Shown here: in pieces, positions 1-9,944 of the stretch
Layout of the letters: each line of letters starts with the position of its first letter
Position numbering within the stretch: the stretch's first letter is position 1
Source: Harmothoe impar
Taxonomy: Eukaryota; Annelida; Polychaeta; Phyllodocida; Polynoidae
Assembly (NCBI GenBank): GCA_947462335.1
Contig: OX381705.1
Span: 186,001 to 250,000 of the forward strand
Reading direction: 5' to 3'
Length of the DNA: 64,000 bases
Position numbers and translations under genes: made by a program
The notes under the pieces: model-generated
Seen by the model: only the letters and a program-made list of their open reading frames with translations
The model's database searches: none
What the model was told of the DNA's origin: nothing

Positions 1-349
1 TAGGTGACATTACCCCCCCCCCCAGCAGTGGTCAGTCAGTAGGTTACATTACCCCCCCCCCCCCAGCAGTGGTCAGTCAGTAGGCGACATTACCCCCCCC
101 CCCCAGCAGTGGTCAGTCAGTAGGTGACATTACCCCCCCCCCCAGCAGTGGTCAGTCAGTAGGCGACATTACCCCCCCCCCAGCAGTGGTCAGTCAGTAG
201 GTGACATTACCCCCCCCCCCCAGCAGTGGTCAGTCAGTAGGTGACATTACCCCCCCCCCCAGCAGTGGTCAGTCAGTAGGCGACATTACCCCCCCCCCCC
301 CAGCAGTGGTCAGTCAGTAGGTGACATTACCCCCCCCCCCCCAGCAGTT
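1..349. repeat. 40-bp minisatellite with C-tracts
   Basis: Nine head-to-tail units of about 39-42 bp. Each is a conserved block (taggtgacatta, agcagtggtcagtcag) around a run of 9-13 C. Length differences between units lie almost wholly in the C-run, and a T/C change (ggtgac or ggcgac) marks subfamilies. The array is cut by the window start. Confidence 0.95.
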
Positions 350-451
350 GTTTGACAGTACCAGGTTTCATTAAGCCATGGCCAGCTTCATGCCAGTAGT
401 CTGTGAGAATAAAAGATGCACAGGTTATCATGCAGAGATGCTTTCATGAAT

Positions 452-651
452 NNNNNNNNNNNNNNNNNNNNNNNNNNNNNNNNNNNNNNNNNNNNNNNNN
501 NNNNNNNNNNNNNNNNNNNNNNNNNNNNNNNNNNNNNNNNNNNNNNNNNNNNNNNNNNNNNNNNNNNNNNNNNNNNNNNNNNNNNNNNNNNNNNNNNNNN
601 NNNNNNNNNNNNNNNNNNNNNNNNNNNNNNNNNNNNNNNNNNNNNNNNNNN
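452..651. other. Assembly gap, 200 N
   Basis: Exactly 200 N, the same size as the gap at 37008-37207, so it is a fixed-size scaffolding gap of unknown true length. Bases 350-451 before it and 652-1333 after it are unique AT-rich DNA with no recognisable gene. The latter is probably part of calpain intron 5. Confidence 0.95.
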
Positions 652-1333
652 CCTCAAAGTGCTAGATTTTGATGTATAGACATTTGAAGATACGACACCC
701 TGACCGTGTATGAGTAATCCCCTATTTTTTCAATGTTTTTTTAAAATAATAAGATTGACCCATAATATCACAACCAAACTTCGCAGATCTTTGGAGGAGA
801 TTATATGGAACATAATTAATCCATGAAAATGAGTAGTCATAGGTGAAACCAAAAAGCAATGACTGAACCCAAAATTTAAATAATTCAATTTTCTCTACAT
901 TTTGCGACACAGACAATTGGCAAACATTTCATAATCGTAATCATTTCATAATCATTTCATAATCAAAACCTTAGCAACCTTAGCCATCTGAACATAGGGT
1001 CAAAAGATAAATTATGGTTTACAACAAAAAAACAAATGGTTCATTGAAAATGAAAATATCTGAATATAAATATAGAATATTTTCTAGCCAGCTTAGACAC
1101 CTATAATAGCTTAGGGCACATATATATTCTGCATGGTTTCAGGTAGTTTCATATTTTGCCACCAGGTGCTGTATGCATAGACCCTGGTGTATATCTTTAA
1201 GGAGCCAAGGCACAGATCTTTCCAGAAAAGTTGCTTTTCAGCCAATGATACATTTCATGGATGAACATTGAGCTGTCTACTGCAAACTGCCTCTGTAAAA
1301 CCGGTAGTGGCTGATTCACATTTCACATTACAG

Positions 1334-1488
1334 GACAACGAGCACGACGGGAGCCGGGGGCTGATCACGGGCCACGCCTACTCCATCACGCTGGTCAGCA
1401 AGGTGCCCACCACCCGCGGCCCCCAGGACCTACTCAGGGTCTTCAACCCCTGGGGCAACATGGAGTGGACCGGCGACTGGGGAGACGA
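1334..1488 (+). CDS. Calpain exon 6: catalytic His and Asn
   Basis: Internal exon of a calpain cysteine protease, second half of the catalytic core (PC2). It follows a ttacag acceptor, starts in phase 0 with DNEHDGS and ends in phase 2 at GA|GTAAGT. GLITGHAYSIT carries the catalytic His and RVFNPWGNMEW the catalytic Asn and the conserved Trp. In the composite protein they are His253 and Asn277, spaced 24 apart as in vertebrate calpain-2 (262/286). The exon has no upstream partner on this strand: the preceding exon that fits in phase and sequence is exon 5 on the minus strand at 40365-40533. This indicates a flipped contig or an inversion. A minisatellite starts within about 20 bp of the donor. 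Confidence 0.93.
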
Positions 1489-1503
1489 GTAAGTGTGTTG
1501 TGG

Positions 1504-2790
1504 TGTATGAGATGCCTGGGGGATGTGTGTCATGGTGTGTGTGTGTGGGGATGTGTGTCATGGTGTGTGTGAGGGGGGGGATGTGTGTCATGGTGTGTGT
1601 GTGAGGGGGGGGAGGTGTGTCATGGTGTGTGTGTGAGGGGGGGATGTGTGTCATGGTGTGTGTGTGAGGGGGGAGGTGTGTCATGGTGTGTGTGTGTGAG
1701 GGGGGATGTGTGTCATGGTGTGTGTGTGAGGGGGGGGAGGTGTGTCATGGTGTGTGTGTGAGGGGGGGGAGGTGTGTCATGGTGTGTGTGTGAGGGGGGA
1801 TGTGTGTCATGGTGTGTGTGTGGGGGGATGTGTGTCATGGTGTGTGTGTGTGAGGGGGGAAGGTGTGTCATGGTGTGTGTGTGTGAGGGGGGGAGGTGTG
1901 TCATGGTGTGTGTGTGAGGGGGGGAGGTGTGTCATGGTGTGTGTGTGTGAGGGGGGGAGGTGTGTCATGGTGTGTGTGTGAGGGGGGATGTGTGTCATGG
2001 TGTGTGTGTGTGTGAGGGGGGAGGTGTGTCATGGTGTGTGTGTGTGTGAGGGGGGAGGTGTGTCATGGTGTGTGTGTGAGGGGGGGAGGTGTGTCATGGT
2101 GTGTGTGTGAGGGGGGATGTGTGTCATGGTGTGTGTGTGTGTGAGGGGGGATGTGTGTCATGGTGTGTGTGTGAGGGGGGAGGTGTGTCATGGTGTGTGT
2201 GTGTGAGGGGGGGGAGGTGTGTCATGGTGTGTGTGAGGGGATGTGTGTCATGGTGTGTGTGTGTGTGAGGGGGGAGGTGTGTCATGGTGTGTGTGTGAGG
2301 GGGGGAGGTGTGTCATGGTGTGTGTGTGAGGGGGGATGTGTGTCATGGTGTGTGTGTGTGTGAGGGGGGAGGTGTGTCATGGTGTGTGTGTGTGGGGGAG
2401 GTGTGTCATGGTGTGTGTGTGAGGGGGGAGGTGTGTCATGGTGTGTGTGTGAGGGGGGGAGGTGTGTCATGGTGTGTGTGTGTGGGGGGATGTGTGTCAT
2501 GGTGTCTGTGTGAGGGGGGAGGTGTGTCATGGTGTGTGTGTGTGAGGGGGGGAGGTGTGTCATGGTGTGTGTGTGAGGGGGGGAGGTGTGTCATGGTGTG
2601 TGTGTGAGGGGGGATGTGTGTCATGGTGTGTGTGTGTGTGAGGGGGGAGGTGTGTCATGGTGTGTGTGAGGGGGGGATATGTGTCATGGTGTGTGTGTGG
2701 GGGGGGATGTGTGTCATGGTGTGTGTGTGTGTGGGGGACGTGTGTGATGGTGTGTGTGGGAGGGGGATGTGTGTCATGGTGTGTGTGGTG
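1504..2790. repeat. GTGTGTCATGG minisatellite in calpain intron 6
   Basis: About 40 units of 29-36 bp, each GTGTGTCATGG followed by a GT-run and a G-run with a single A. Unit length varies with the (GT)n and G-tract lengths. The array begins just after the exon 6 donor and ends at a diverged copy of that donor (2791-2810). Open frames on both strands are repeat artefacts. Confidence 0.95.
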
Positions 2791-2810
2791 CTTGGAGGGA
2801 TGAGTAAGTG
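2791..2810 (+). pseudogene. Relict of exon 6 end and donor
   Basis: The far edge of the intron 6 array reads ttggagggatgagtaagtg. It resembles the real exon 6 end at 1478-1495 (ggggagacgagtaagtg), including the GTAAGTG donor. I infer that an exon-edge duplication preceded expansion of the array between the two copies. The match is short, so confidence is moderate. Confidence 0.5.
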
Positions 2811-2820
2811 ATTAGGTGTG

Positions 2821-3109
2821 TTGTTCATATTGTTATTATCATTATTGTTGTTGTTATTGTTTGTGTTGTTGTTATTATTATTGTCAATATCATCATTGTT
2901 GTTATTATTATGATCATTATTTTGTTGTAAATATTGTTGTTGTTACTGCTGTTGTTATTATCATTATTGTAGTTTTAGTTATTGTTTTTTTGTATCATCA
3001 TTATTGTTGTTGTAATCATTATATTTATTATTGTTATGGTTGTTGTTACTGTTTTATTTTGTTATTATTATATTTATTCATACTATTGTTGTTATTACTG
3101 TTATTGTTG
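2821..3109. repeat. T-rich (TTG/ATT)n microsatellite
   Basis: Imperfect trinucleotide repeat of TTG, TTA, ATT and ATC triplets directly upstream of the exon 7 acceptor, where it also forms a long pyrimidine-rich stretch before ttacag. Confidence 0.85.
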
Positions 3110-3117
3110 TCTTACAG

Positions 3118-3287
3118 CAGTGAGAAGTGGAACGAGGTTCCCGAGCACGTCAAGGCGCACCTGGGGATCACCAAGGAGATGGACGGAGAGTTCTGGATGA
3201 GTTACCCCGACTTCTGCCACCACTTTGCGCGTGTTTACATCTGCACGCTCGGTCCCGACTTTGATCGGGATGGTGTTGTTGACTCAA
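3118..3287 (+). CDS. Calpain exon 7: end of PC2 domain
   Basis: Internal exon running from a cttacag acceptor (phase 2, completing Asp) to a GTGAGT donor (phase 1). It encodes SEKWNEVPEHVKAHLGI followed by DGEFWMSYPDFCHHFARVYICT. The W-N/E-x-V block after the catalytic Asn and the D-G-E-F-W-M-x-x-x-D-F motif are signatures of the calpain protease core C-terminus. Composite residues are about 291-348. Bases 3288-3936 downstream are intron without recognisable features. Confidence 0.93.
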
Positions 3288-3936
3288 GTGAGTACTCAAC
3301 CGTTACAGAGAAATCTAACAAAGCCAAAACTCCTTCAAACTAAGTTCAGCAGACATAAGTGTATTCCTGTTGGACACATCACTGCATCTATTTGTCTTAA
3401 CAGGATACAGGATGTTATCCATGATACCTTCCACTTATTTTAGACCTCTCTTCTTGAAGTTTAGTTTTTCAATTCAATATTTGTATAGCTCATATTGAGA
3501 GGGCATCGAATTACCTCAATATGTACAGAATATTCTAAATGTGTTCTTACAAATAACTAAGGGACCAAGGTGTAATATTGTTTTTTAGCGAATGGTTTTC
3601 CACAGATCAATGGATGGGTAAAAAAGTTAGATACAACATGTCTCTTTCCATCCGATTCACGTAAGTCAATGACAAAGATCACTCTCATCTTCAGTCTGTA
3701 TTCGTTTGTCAACACTGAGCTATAAATATACCTGACCAAAATGCACTATTTGAAGGTTGAAGCTTTGTCTAGTTTTCACTTTATTTGATTTGGTAAAATT
3801 TGAAACAAGAACGATTTATTGCAATGTATCATGGTAGATACATATTTGTTTTGTGTACAGTCAGTCTATCAGTCAAAGTCTTGGCTTTTTGTGGTATTGG
3901 GCAAAGTGTAGAATGCTCAGACTGTATTATAAACTA

Positions 3937-4779
3937 TGGTGCTGATCCCAGTAACCATGGTGCTGGTCTCAGTAACCATGGTGCCGGTCTCAGTAACCAT
4001 GGTGCTGTTCTCAGTAACCATGGTGCTGTTCTCAGTAACCATGGTGCTGGTCTCAGTAACCATGGCGCTGGTCTCAGTAACCATGGTGTTGGTCTCAGTA
4101 ACCATGGTGCTGGCCCCAGTAACCATGGTGCTGGTCTCAGTAACCATGGTGCTGGTCTCAGTAACCATGGTGCTGGCCCCAGTAACCATGGTGCTGGCCC
4201 CAGTAACCATGGTGCTGATCCCAGTAACCATGGAGCTGGTCCCAGTAACCATGGTGCTGGTACCAGTAACCATGGTGCTGGCCCCAGTAACCATGGTGCT
4301 GGTCTCAGTAACCGTGGTGCTGGTCTCAGTAACCGTGGTGCTGGTCTCAGTAACCATGGTGCTGGTCTCAGTAACCATGGTGTTGGTCTCAGTAACCATG
4401 GTGTTGGTCCCAGTAACCGTGGTGCTGGCCTCAGTAACCATGGTGCTGATCCCAGTAACCATGGAGCTGGTCTCAGTAACCATGGTGTTGGTCTCAGTAA
4501 CCATGGTGCTGGTCTCAGTAACCATGGTGTTGGTCCCAGTAACCGTGGTGCTGGCCTCAGTAACCGTGGTGCTGGTCTCAGTAACCATGGTGCTGGCCTC
4601 AGTAACCATGGTGTTGATCCCAGTAACCATGGTACTGGTCTCAGTAACCATGGTGCTGGCCCCAGTAACCATGGTGCTGGTCCCAGTAACCGTGGTGCTG
4701 GCCTCAGTAACCATGGTGTTGATCCCAGTAACCATGGTACTAGTCTCAGTAACCGTGGTGCTGGTCTCAGTAACCGAGG
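3937..4779. repeat. 21-bp minisatellite (CAGTAACCATGGTGCTGGTCT)
   Basis: About 40 units of exactly 21 bp. Because 21 is a multiple of three, several frames stay open for 270-420 codons (for example SNHGAGL on plus), but there is no family match and the array sits in calpain intron 7. Substitutions cluster at a few positions (CTC/CCC, CAT/CGT, GCT/GTT). It is followed by 4780-5136, unique AT-rich intron. Confidence 0.95.
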
Positions 4780-5140
4780 TACTGTTTTACCCAGCCGCTG
4801 GTCAAGGAAGGCTTTGCTTTCTTCCAGGATACACAGGATATCTAGGGTATCCAGGGTAACTAGCGCATCTATAATACCTAAGGTATCGGGTATTCTGTCT
4901 GAGTATTCCTTATTTTGCTCCTTGAAAGATGATGTCATGACACTTGTGATATTTAATGTTTCAATATTACAAAGGAATTTATTCAATAGAATACTCTATT
5001 ACAGAACTATGTTGTTTATTAACAATGAATTCCGCAAGGAGTGCATCTCTAAGTGAATATATGCAGTAGGCCTTAATCTGTTAATTATCTGGACCTTTGA
5101 AGCTGTTAATTTCCATAGCACTGCTATCCATGACCCTGTG

Positions 5141-5174
5141 CTTATTGCAGGTAAGACATTACCATGGGGAGTGG
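5141..5174 (+). pseudogene. Relict of exon 8 acceptor and start
   Basis: cttattgcaggtaagacatt followed by accatggggagtgg is a diverged copy of the exon 8 start at 5703-5740 (cttgttgcaggtaagatgtt, then a 5-nt-longer stretch ending ggggcgtgg). It lies on the far side of the hexamer array from the real exon, so array and relict form a duplicated-edge structure. Confidence 0.6.
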
Positions 5175-5183
5175 GAAGGATCA

Positions 5184-5340
5184 GGGCAGGATCAGGATCA
5201 GGGTCAGGGTCAGGGTCAGGGTCAGGGTCAGGGTTAGGGACAGGATCAGGATCAGGGTCAGGGTCAGGGTTAGGGACAGGGTCAGGGTCAGGATCAGGGT
5301 GAGGGTCAGGGTTAGGGACAGGGTCAGGGTCAGGGTTAGG

Positions 5341-5384
<44 letters not shown>

Positions 5385-5436
5385 TAGGGTGAGGGTGGGC
5401 GTGAGGGTGAGGGTGAGGGTGAGGGTCAGGGTTAGG

Positions 5437-5492
<56 letters not shown>

Positions 5493-5672
5493 CAGGGTCA
5501 GGGTGAGGGTCAGGGTCAGGGTCAGGGTGAGGGTGAGGGTCAGGGTCAGGGTCAGGGTCAGGGTCAGGGTCAGGGTCAGGGTCAGGGTCAGGGTCAGGGT
5601 CAGGGTCAGGGTCAGGGTCAGGGTCAGGGTCAGGGTCAGGGTCAGGGTCAGGGTCAGGGTCAGGGTCAGGGT
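5184..5672. repeat. (GGGTCA/GGGTGA)n hexamer array
   Basis: About 80 hexamer units, mostly GGGTCA and GGGTGA with scattered GGGTTA and GGGACA, between the exon 8 relict and the exon 8 acceptor. The VRVRVR and LTLTLT frames are artefacts. Interspersed TTAGGG-like units are variants of the hexamer, not a telomere tract. Confidence 0.95.
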
Positions 5673-5712
5673 AGCACTGAGTGGGGCTGTAGTATGTTGC
5701 TGCTTGTTGCAG

Positions 5713-5841
5713 GTAAGATGTTCAGCTACCACGGGGCGTGGTTACCGGGTCACAGTGCCGGCGGCTGCAGCGACAACCTGGACAAGTACGCCACCAACCC
5801 CCAGTACTTCTTCTCTATCGCCCCCGACAAGCACCACAGAG
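5713..5841 (+). CDS. Calpain exon 8: start of C2-like domain
   Basis: The acceptor is ttgttgcag, entering in phase 1. The exon encodes SKMFSYHGAWLPGHSAGGCS, then DNLDKYATNPQYFFSIAPDK. The HGAW..G..AGGC..N.DT/KY.TNPQY pattern opens the calpain beta-sandwich (domain III, C2-like). The first donor is GAG|GTAAGT after 5841, leaving phase 1, which matches exon 9. The last 60 bp including this donor are tandemly repeated ten more times downstream, all in frame, so the exon could end at any of ten donors (129 + 60n bases). I annotate the shortest form; RNA evidence must decide. Confidence 0.85.
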
Positions 5842-6440
5842 GTAAGTCTGGCACCAACCCCCAGTACTTCTTCTCTATCGCCCCCGACAAGCACCGCAGA
5901 GGTAAGTCTGGCACCAACCCCCAGTACTTCTTCTCTATCGCCCCCGACAAGCACCGCAGAGGTAAGTCTGGCACCAATCCCCAGTACTTCTTCTCTATCG
6001 CCCCCGACAAGCACCACAGAGGTAAGTCTGGCAGCAACCCCCAGTACTTCTTCTCTATCGCCCCCGACAAGCACCGCAGAGGTAAGTCTGGCACCAACCC
6101 CCAGTACTTCTTCTCTATCGCCCCCGACAAGCACCGCAGAGGTAAGTCTGGCACCAATCCCCAGTACTTCTTCTCTATCGCCCCCGACAAGCACCGCAGA
6201 GGTAAGTCTGGCACCAACCCCCAGTACTTCTTCTCTATCGCCCCCGACAAGCACCGCAGAGGTAAGTCTGGCACCAACCCCCAGTACTTCTTCTCTATCG
6301 CCCCCGACAAGCACCACAGAGGTAAGTCTGGCACCAACCCCCAGTACTTCTTCTCTATCGCCCCCGACAAGCACCACAGAGGTAAGTCTGGCACCAACCC
6401 CCAGTACTTCTTCTCTATCGCCCCCGACAAGCACCGCAGA
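5782..6440 (+). repeat. 60-bp tandem repeat of coding exon end plus 5' splice site
   Basis: Eleven copies of a 60-bp unit encoding NPQYFFSIAPDKH(H/R)RGKSGT. Ten copies contain an identical GAG|GTAAGT donor. The eleventh (6421-6444) has lost the GTAAG core (cagagtctg). Units differ only at a few sites (CAC/CGC, AAC/AAT, ACC/AGC), so the array is young. The unit is 20 codons long with no stop, and every donor leaves the same phase. Both partial and full inclusion would therefore keep the calpain frame. Confidence 0.95.
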
Positions 6441-6645
6441 GTCTGTCGCCGGGTCTGGTGGCAGTTACAGGAAGGCTGGTGTACAAGCTTCATGATGCCC
6501 TGACACTGATGTTGATGTACAGCTTAATGTATCATAAGATAACCAAGTTAAAAGGATGCAAAACTCATCTGTACTTGATGATACAGGTTGTATCACATGC
6601 TCTATAATGTGGCTAGCGATTCTACCAAGCTTATTCCTTTTGAAG

Positions 6646-6803
6646 GTCAAAATCGTAACTTCAATGACTGGGAGGAAGATGAGTCAGAGGAGATTTGGAC
6701 GCGGTGCTTCTTGATTGTGTCTCTCATGCAGAAGTTTGAACGGGCAGCGAAGAAACGAAGGAAAGGTCACAGCGAGGAGTACATCAATTTCAGAATATAC
6801 CGG
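6646..6803 (+). CDS. Calpain exon 9: C2-like domain core
   Basis: Acceptor ccttttgaag, entering in phase 1 (completing Gly), to donor CGG|GTGAGT, leaving phase 0. It encodes an acidic loop (DWEEDESEEIW) followed by CFLIVSLMQKFERAAKKRRK and EEYINFRIYR. In calpains this is the acidic loop plus the V-S-L-M-Q-K beta-strand and the G/N-F-x-I-Y-x-V strand of domain III. Composite residues are about 391-443. Nothing else is recognised in 6445-6645, which is intron. Confidence 0.9.
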
Positions 6804-6960
6804 GTGAGTTATAATATATACAGATATTATTTTATTGTTGTGTGTAAAAGATACTTTTGTGGAAAATGCTACATGTAACACATACCAGTAGCCACTGTAT
6901 ATATACATGTATGTATACATGTATGCATATATATGGGTATATGTTGTGTTACAGTTACCT

Positions 6961-7094
6961 ACGTGTTTACAGATGAGGGTGGAGTGTTGGTCCCCCCACC
7001 AACCCATGATGCCCCCCAGGATCCCACAGGGATCTGGGGGGGCCGAGTGGGTTGGTGGGGGGATCCAACACGACACCCACATCTGTAAACACGG
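6961..7094. repeat. 134-bp near-perfect inverted repeat (foldback element)
   Basis: Arms of about 63 bp starting cgtgtttacagatg and ending catctgtaaacacg, with a central ggatccc/gggatc turn. The arms pair almost throughout. There is no coding capacity, and it looks like a small foldback or MITE insertion in calpain intron 9. No clear target duplication is seen. Confidence 0.8.
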
Positions 7095-7255
7095 TTCTAT
7101 TATTGTCTCACTGTCAAATTTCATATTTTAAATCTAACCCACCTTTGATCTTGCTTTAAATATGTTAAAACAATACCTACAACAAGGAGATCGTCATTGT
7201 TTACATGTCCGCCATCTTGTTTGTGACGTCATGTTTGTGACGTCGCCATGACGAC

Positions 7256-7352
7256 ACCATGTTGCGCAGCAACATGCCCAAGTTGCCAAGCAACTTGCTC
7301 TAATGACATCACATCATGGTGTTGGTCCTCTGACCAACACCATGAACGTTGG
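7256..7352. repeat. Three consecutive short palindromes
   Basis: catgttgcgcagcaacatg, caagttgccaagcaacttg and atggtgttggtcctctgaccaacaccat follow one another within about 95 bp. Each is a perfect stem of 8-12 bp with a tiny loop. They are unrelated in sequence to each other. Function is unknown. Confidence 0.75.
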
Positions 7353-7389
7353 TCCACTGTTTTCAATGAGAGATGCACAGCAGACCATG

Positions 7390-8566
7390 ATAGAACTGCT
7401 AACCACCGCGGGGGGGGGGGTTGTAGGAGTGACCTTCTTCCAGCACACTAACTGGGTGCTGTACATGTATATATGTTATATATGTTGTATTACAGTTGCC
7501 AGCTAACCACCGCGGGGGGCGTGTGGGGGTTAACTTCTTCCACCACACTAACTGTACTATACTGTTACTGTTATGTATGTATATGTATGTATATATTAGG
7601 CTCTAACACGTTAAGGGATGGTGCCACCTGGTGGCACACAGCAAATCTAAAGGGTAGGACAAGATGGCACTGAGCCTCTTTGTACAGTCTACTTGGGACA
7701 CTTCTTACTGTATATTTCTGATTAATTAATTTATGGTTTATGCATACATGAAAACTGTATATCATTTGGTATGCATCTACAAAGTCATCTAAAAAAATTC
7801 TTATCATAAACTGAAATAAATAAGAATTAAAAAACTAAATTCTGCTTGGAGATTAACCAAATAACTGTATGGAGAGTGAAGCCATGCAGGTAGGACAGAG
7901 CCAGTAAGTCTATGCTGATTGTTGGTAGTACACTGAGTGGGTGCTGTTATTTCAGACAGGGTGTGCATTTACCAGATGTGGTCACTCAGGAGGACCCCTA
8001 AAACAATGGCCATCCCATTAACACTTGGGCTCAGAGGTGTGTACAGTGGTCAGCTGCAGCTGCTGGTAGGTGTGAGTGCTCTACACACACCCCTACCCTC
8101 CCCCATGCTAAGAAAGCTGTAAGATCTCGCCAAAGGAGCGAGATTTCATGTCCTTCAAGATGGCTGCCCCCATCCAGAGGCCTAACTGGACCATCGTGTT
8201 AAAGCCTAATATGTTGTATATGTTATGTTGTAGCTGCCTGCTAACCACCGCGGGGGGCGGGTGGGGGTGACCTTCTTCCAGCACACTAACTGGGTGCTGT
8301 ACATGTATATGTATATATATATGTTATATATGTTATATATATGTATATGTATGTTATATTATAGCTGCCTGCTAACCACCGCGGGGGGCATGTGGGAGTG
8401 ACCTTCTTCCAGCACACTAACTGGGTGCGGTACATGTATATGTATATGTATATATGTATGTATATATATATATGTTATATATATGTTATATATGTTATAT
8501 TACAGCTGCCTGCTAACCACCGCGGGGGGCGTCTAGGGGTGACCTTCTTCCAGCACACTAACTGGG
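7390..8566 (+). pseudogene. Five partial copies of the exon 10 acceptor end
   Basis: The first 60-65 bases of exon 10 (from ctgccTGCTAACCACCGCGG to AACTGGGTG) recur at about 7391, 7496, 8233, 8364 and 8505, before the real exon at 8613. The last four keep a tattacag or ttgtag acceptor. Each copy stops at the same point, just before GAGCCGG of the true exon, and continues into (TATATG)n instead. None has a donor, so they would be dead-end decoy exons. Bases 7560-8220 between copies are AT-rich intron. Confidence 0.85.
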
Positions 8567-8612
8567 TGCTGTACATATGTCTGTATATATGTATATGTAT
8601 GTTATATTGTAG

Positions 8613-8839
8613 TTACCAGCTAACCACCGCGGGGGGCGTCTAGGGGTGACCTTCTTCCAGCACACTAATTGGGTGGAGCCGGTGCTGGGGGAGGTGGACT
8701 ACACCAACACGCGGGAGGTGACCAGCCGCTTCCTGCTGGAGCAGGGACACTACGTGCTCGTCCCCTCCACCTTTGACGCTGACGTCCAGGCCCAGTACCT
8801 CATACGGCTCTACGCCTGGACCTCCGAGTTCTACGCCAG
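8613..8839 (+). CDS. Calpain exon 10: end of C2-like domain
   Basis: Acceptor atattgtag (phase 0) to donor AG|GTATGT (phase 2). It encodes LPANHRGGRLGVTFFQHTNW and then TREVTSRFLLEQGHYVLVPS with TFDADVQAQYLIRLYAW. R-E-V-x-x-R-F-x-L-x-x-G-x-Y-V-x-V-P-S-T-F followed by a hydrophobic F/Y-L-I-R-L-Y strand is the diagnostic end of calpain domain III. Composite residues are 444-519. No C2 or penta-EF-hand exons were recognised downstream, so this looks like an atypical calpain. Confidence 0.93.
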
Positions 8840-9944
8840 GTATGTGACTTCAGTAGCTTCATTTGTAGGCTGATTGGCATTATAATGTAGGAGAATTAGT
8901 CTGCAGCATGGCAGAGTAAGAAGTTACACCAGATAGTAGTAGAACATGAAATGTAACACATGGAAGCTCATTTATAAATCATCAGGATTATCAACATAGC
9001 CAGAGTAAAAGGTGAAACAATTGTGATGAATACATTGTAGTTGAGTGTCAGTGTAGGTCCGCGCTGCCTGGGGCTCTGTGCCTACCTCAGGGCAGCCTAC
9101 AGCAGTGTGCCACCTGACCTGTCCTAGGCCAATCAGGTGCCAGCTATTGAGCACAGTTAATGACCCCAGCCAGGTGGGGGAGAATAGAGTAGTATCCTGG
9201 CATTTGATTTATAACACAATAATATACATGGAACATTATCCTCCTCATAAAACATATTGACCAATCAAATCATAATTTAGAATAAGTAGGTCATTAGGTC
9301 AATGATCTGGGTCAGAATTAATGACAATTTTATGGATTCTGGTTGTTTCCTTCTTTATGAAATCTTCCAATGACATGTTTAAGGCAGGGCAGGCCTGGTT
9401 TATAATCCAGGACAAACAGCGCAGTGCCCTTAACCCTAACCCAAAACCTTTTCACGATATTTTCTGACTGGTAAATAGTAGTATTTAGTCAACTATTGTG
9501 GGCCCTGTGCAACTAACTCAGGAGGTGTGATATATTGTCATACTCTCTCCACATTATGGTCCAAATTAGCATTGTGAATTGGTTTCCACTTTAACTTTGA
9601 AAGAAATCTTTACGGAACATAATGCTCTCCCAAATCTTCATCTTCAGTCCTATATTTACTGAGCTAGACAGAGAGGCCTATCATCAACTGTTTCATAACT
9701 TCATAATGTGTTACAATTTCAGAGAACTATAGTATCTGGCGTACGCTATTGGTCCACACCCATGCCTATAGACGCGTGCATGGGCAGAGCCCTCTCTATG
9801 TACTCAGTTAGCGAGACCCGGAACTCACTGACGGATCAACGTCATCTTTAATCATTGCGCTGCTGAAAACCCGGGTAAAAAACCTACAAATTTGCTCCAA
9901 GGTGCCAGGAAAAGGAGAGATAAACTGTGATGGTGTCTCAAATA
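8840..9944. other. Unique intronic or intergenic sequence
   Basis: AT-rich unique DNA after exon 10. I see no exon, RNA gene or mobile element that I can support. A GC-richer patch at 9060-9170 has no recognisable coding content. Confidence 0.6.

Noticed and set aside
3800..5056. 418-codon plus-strand frame (SNHGAGL repeats)
   Set aside because: 21-bp units keep frames open on both strands; it lies in an intron and shows no codon-level constraint.
5184..5672. Interstitial telomere (TTAGGG)
   Set aside because: TTAGGG units are isolated variants within a GGGTCA/GGGTGA array.
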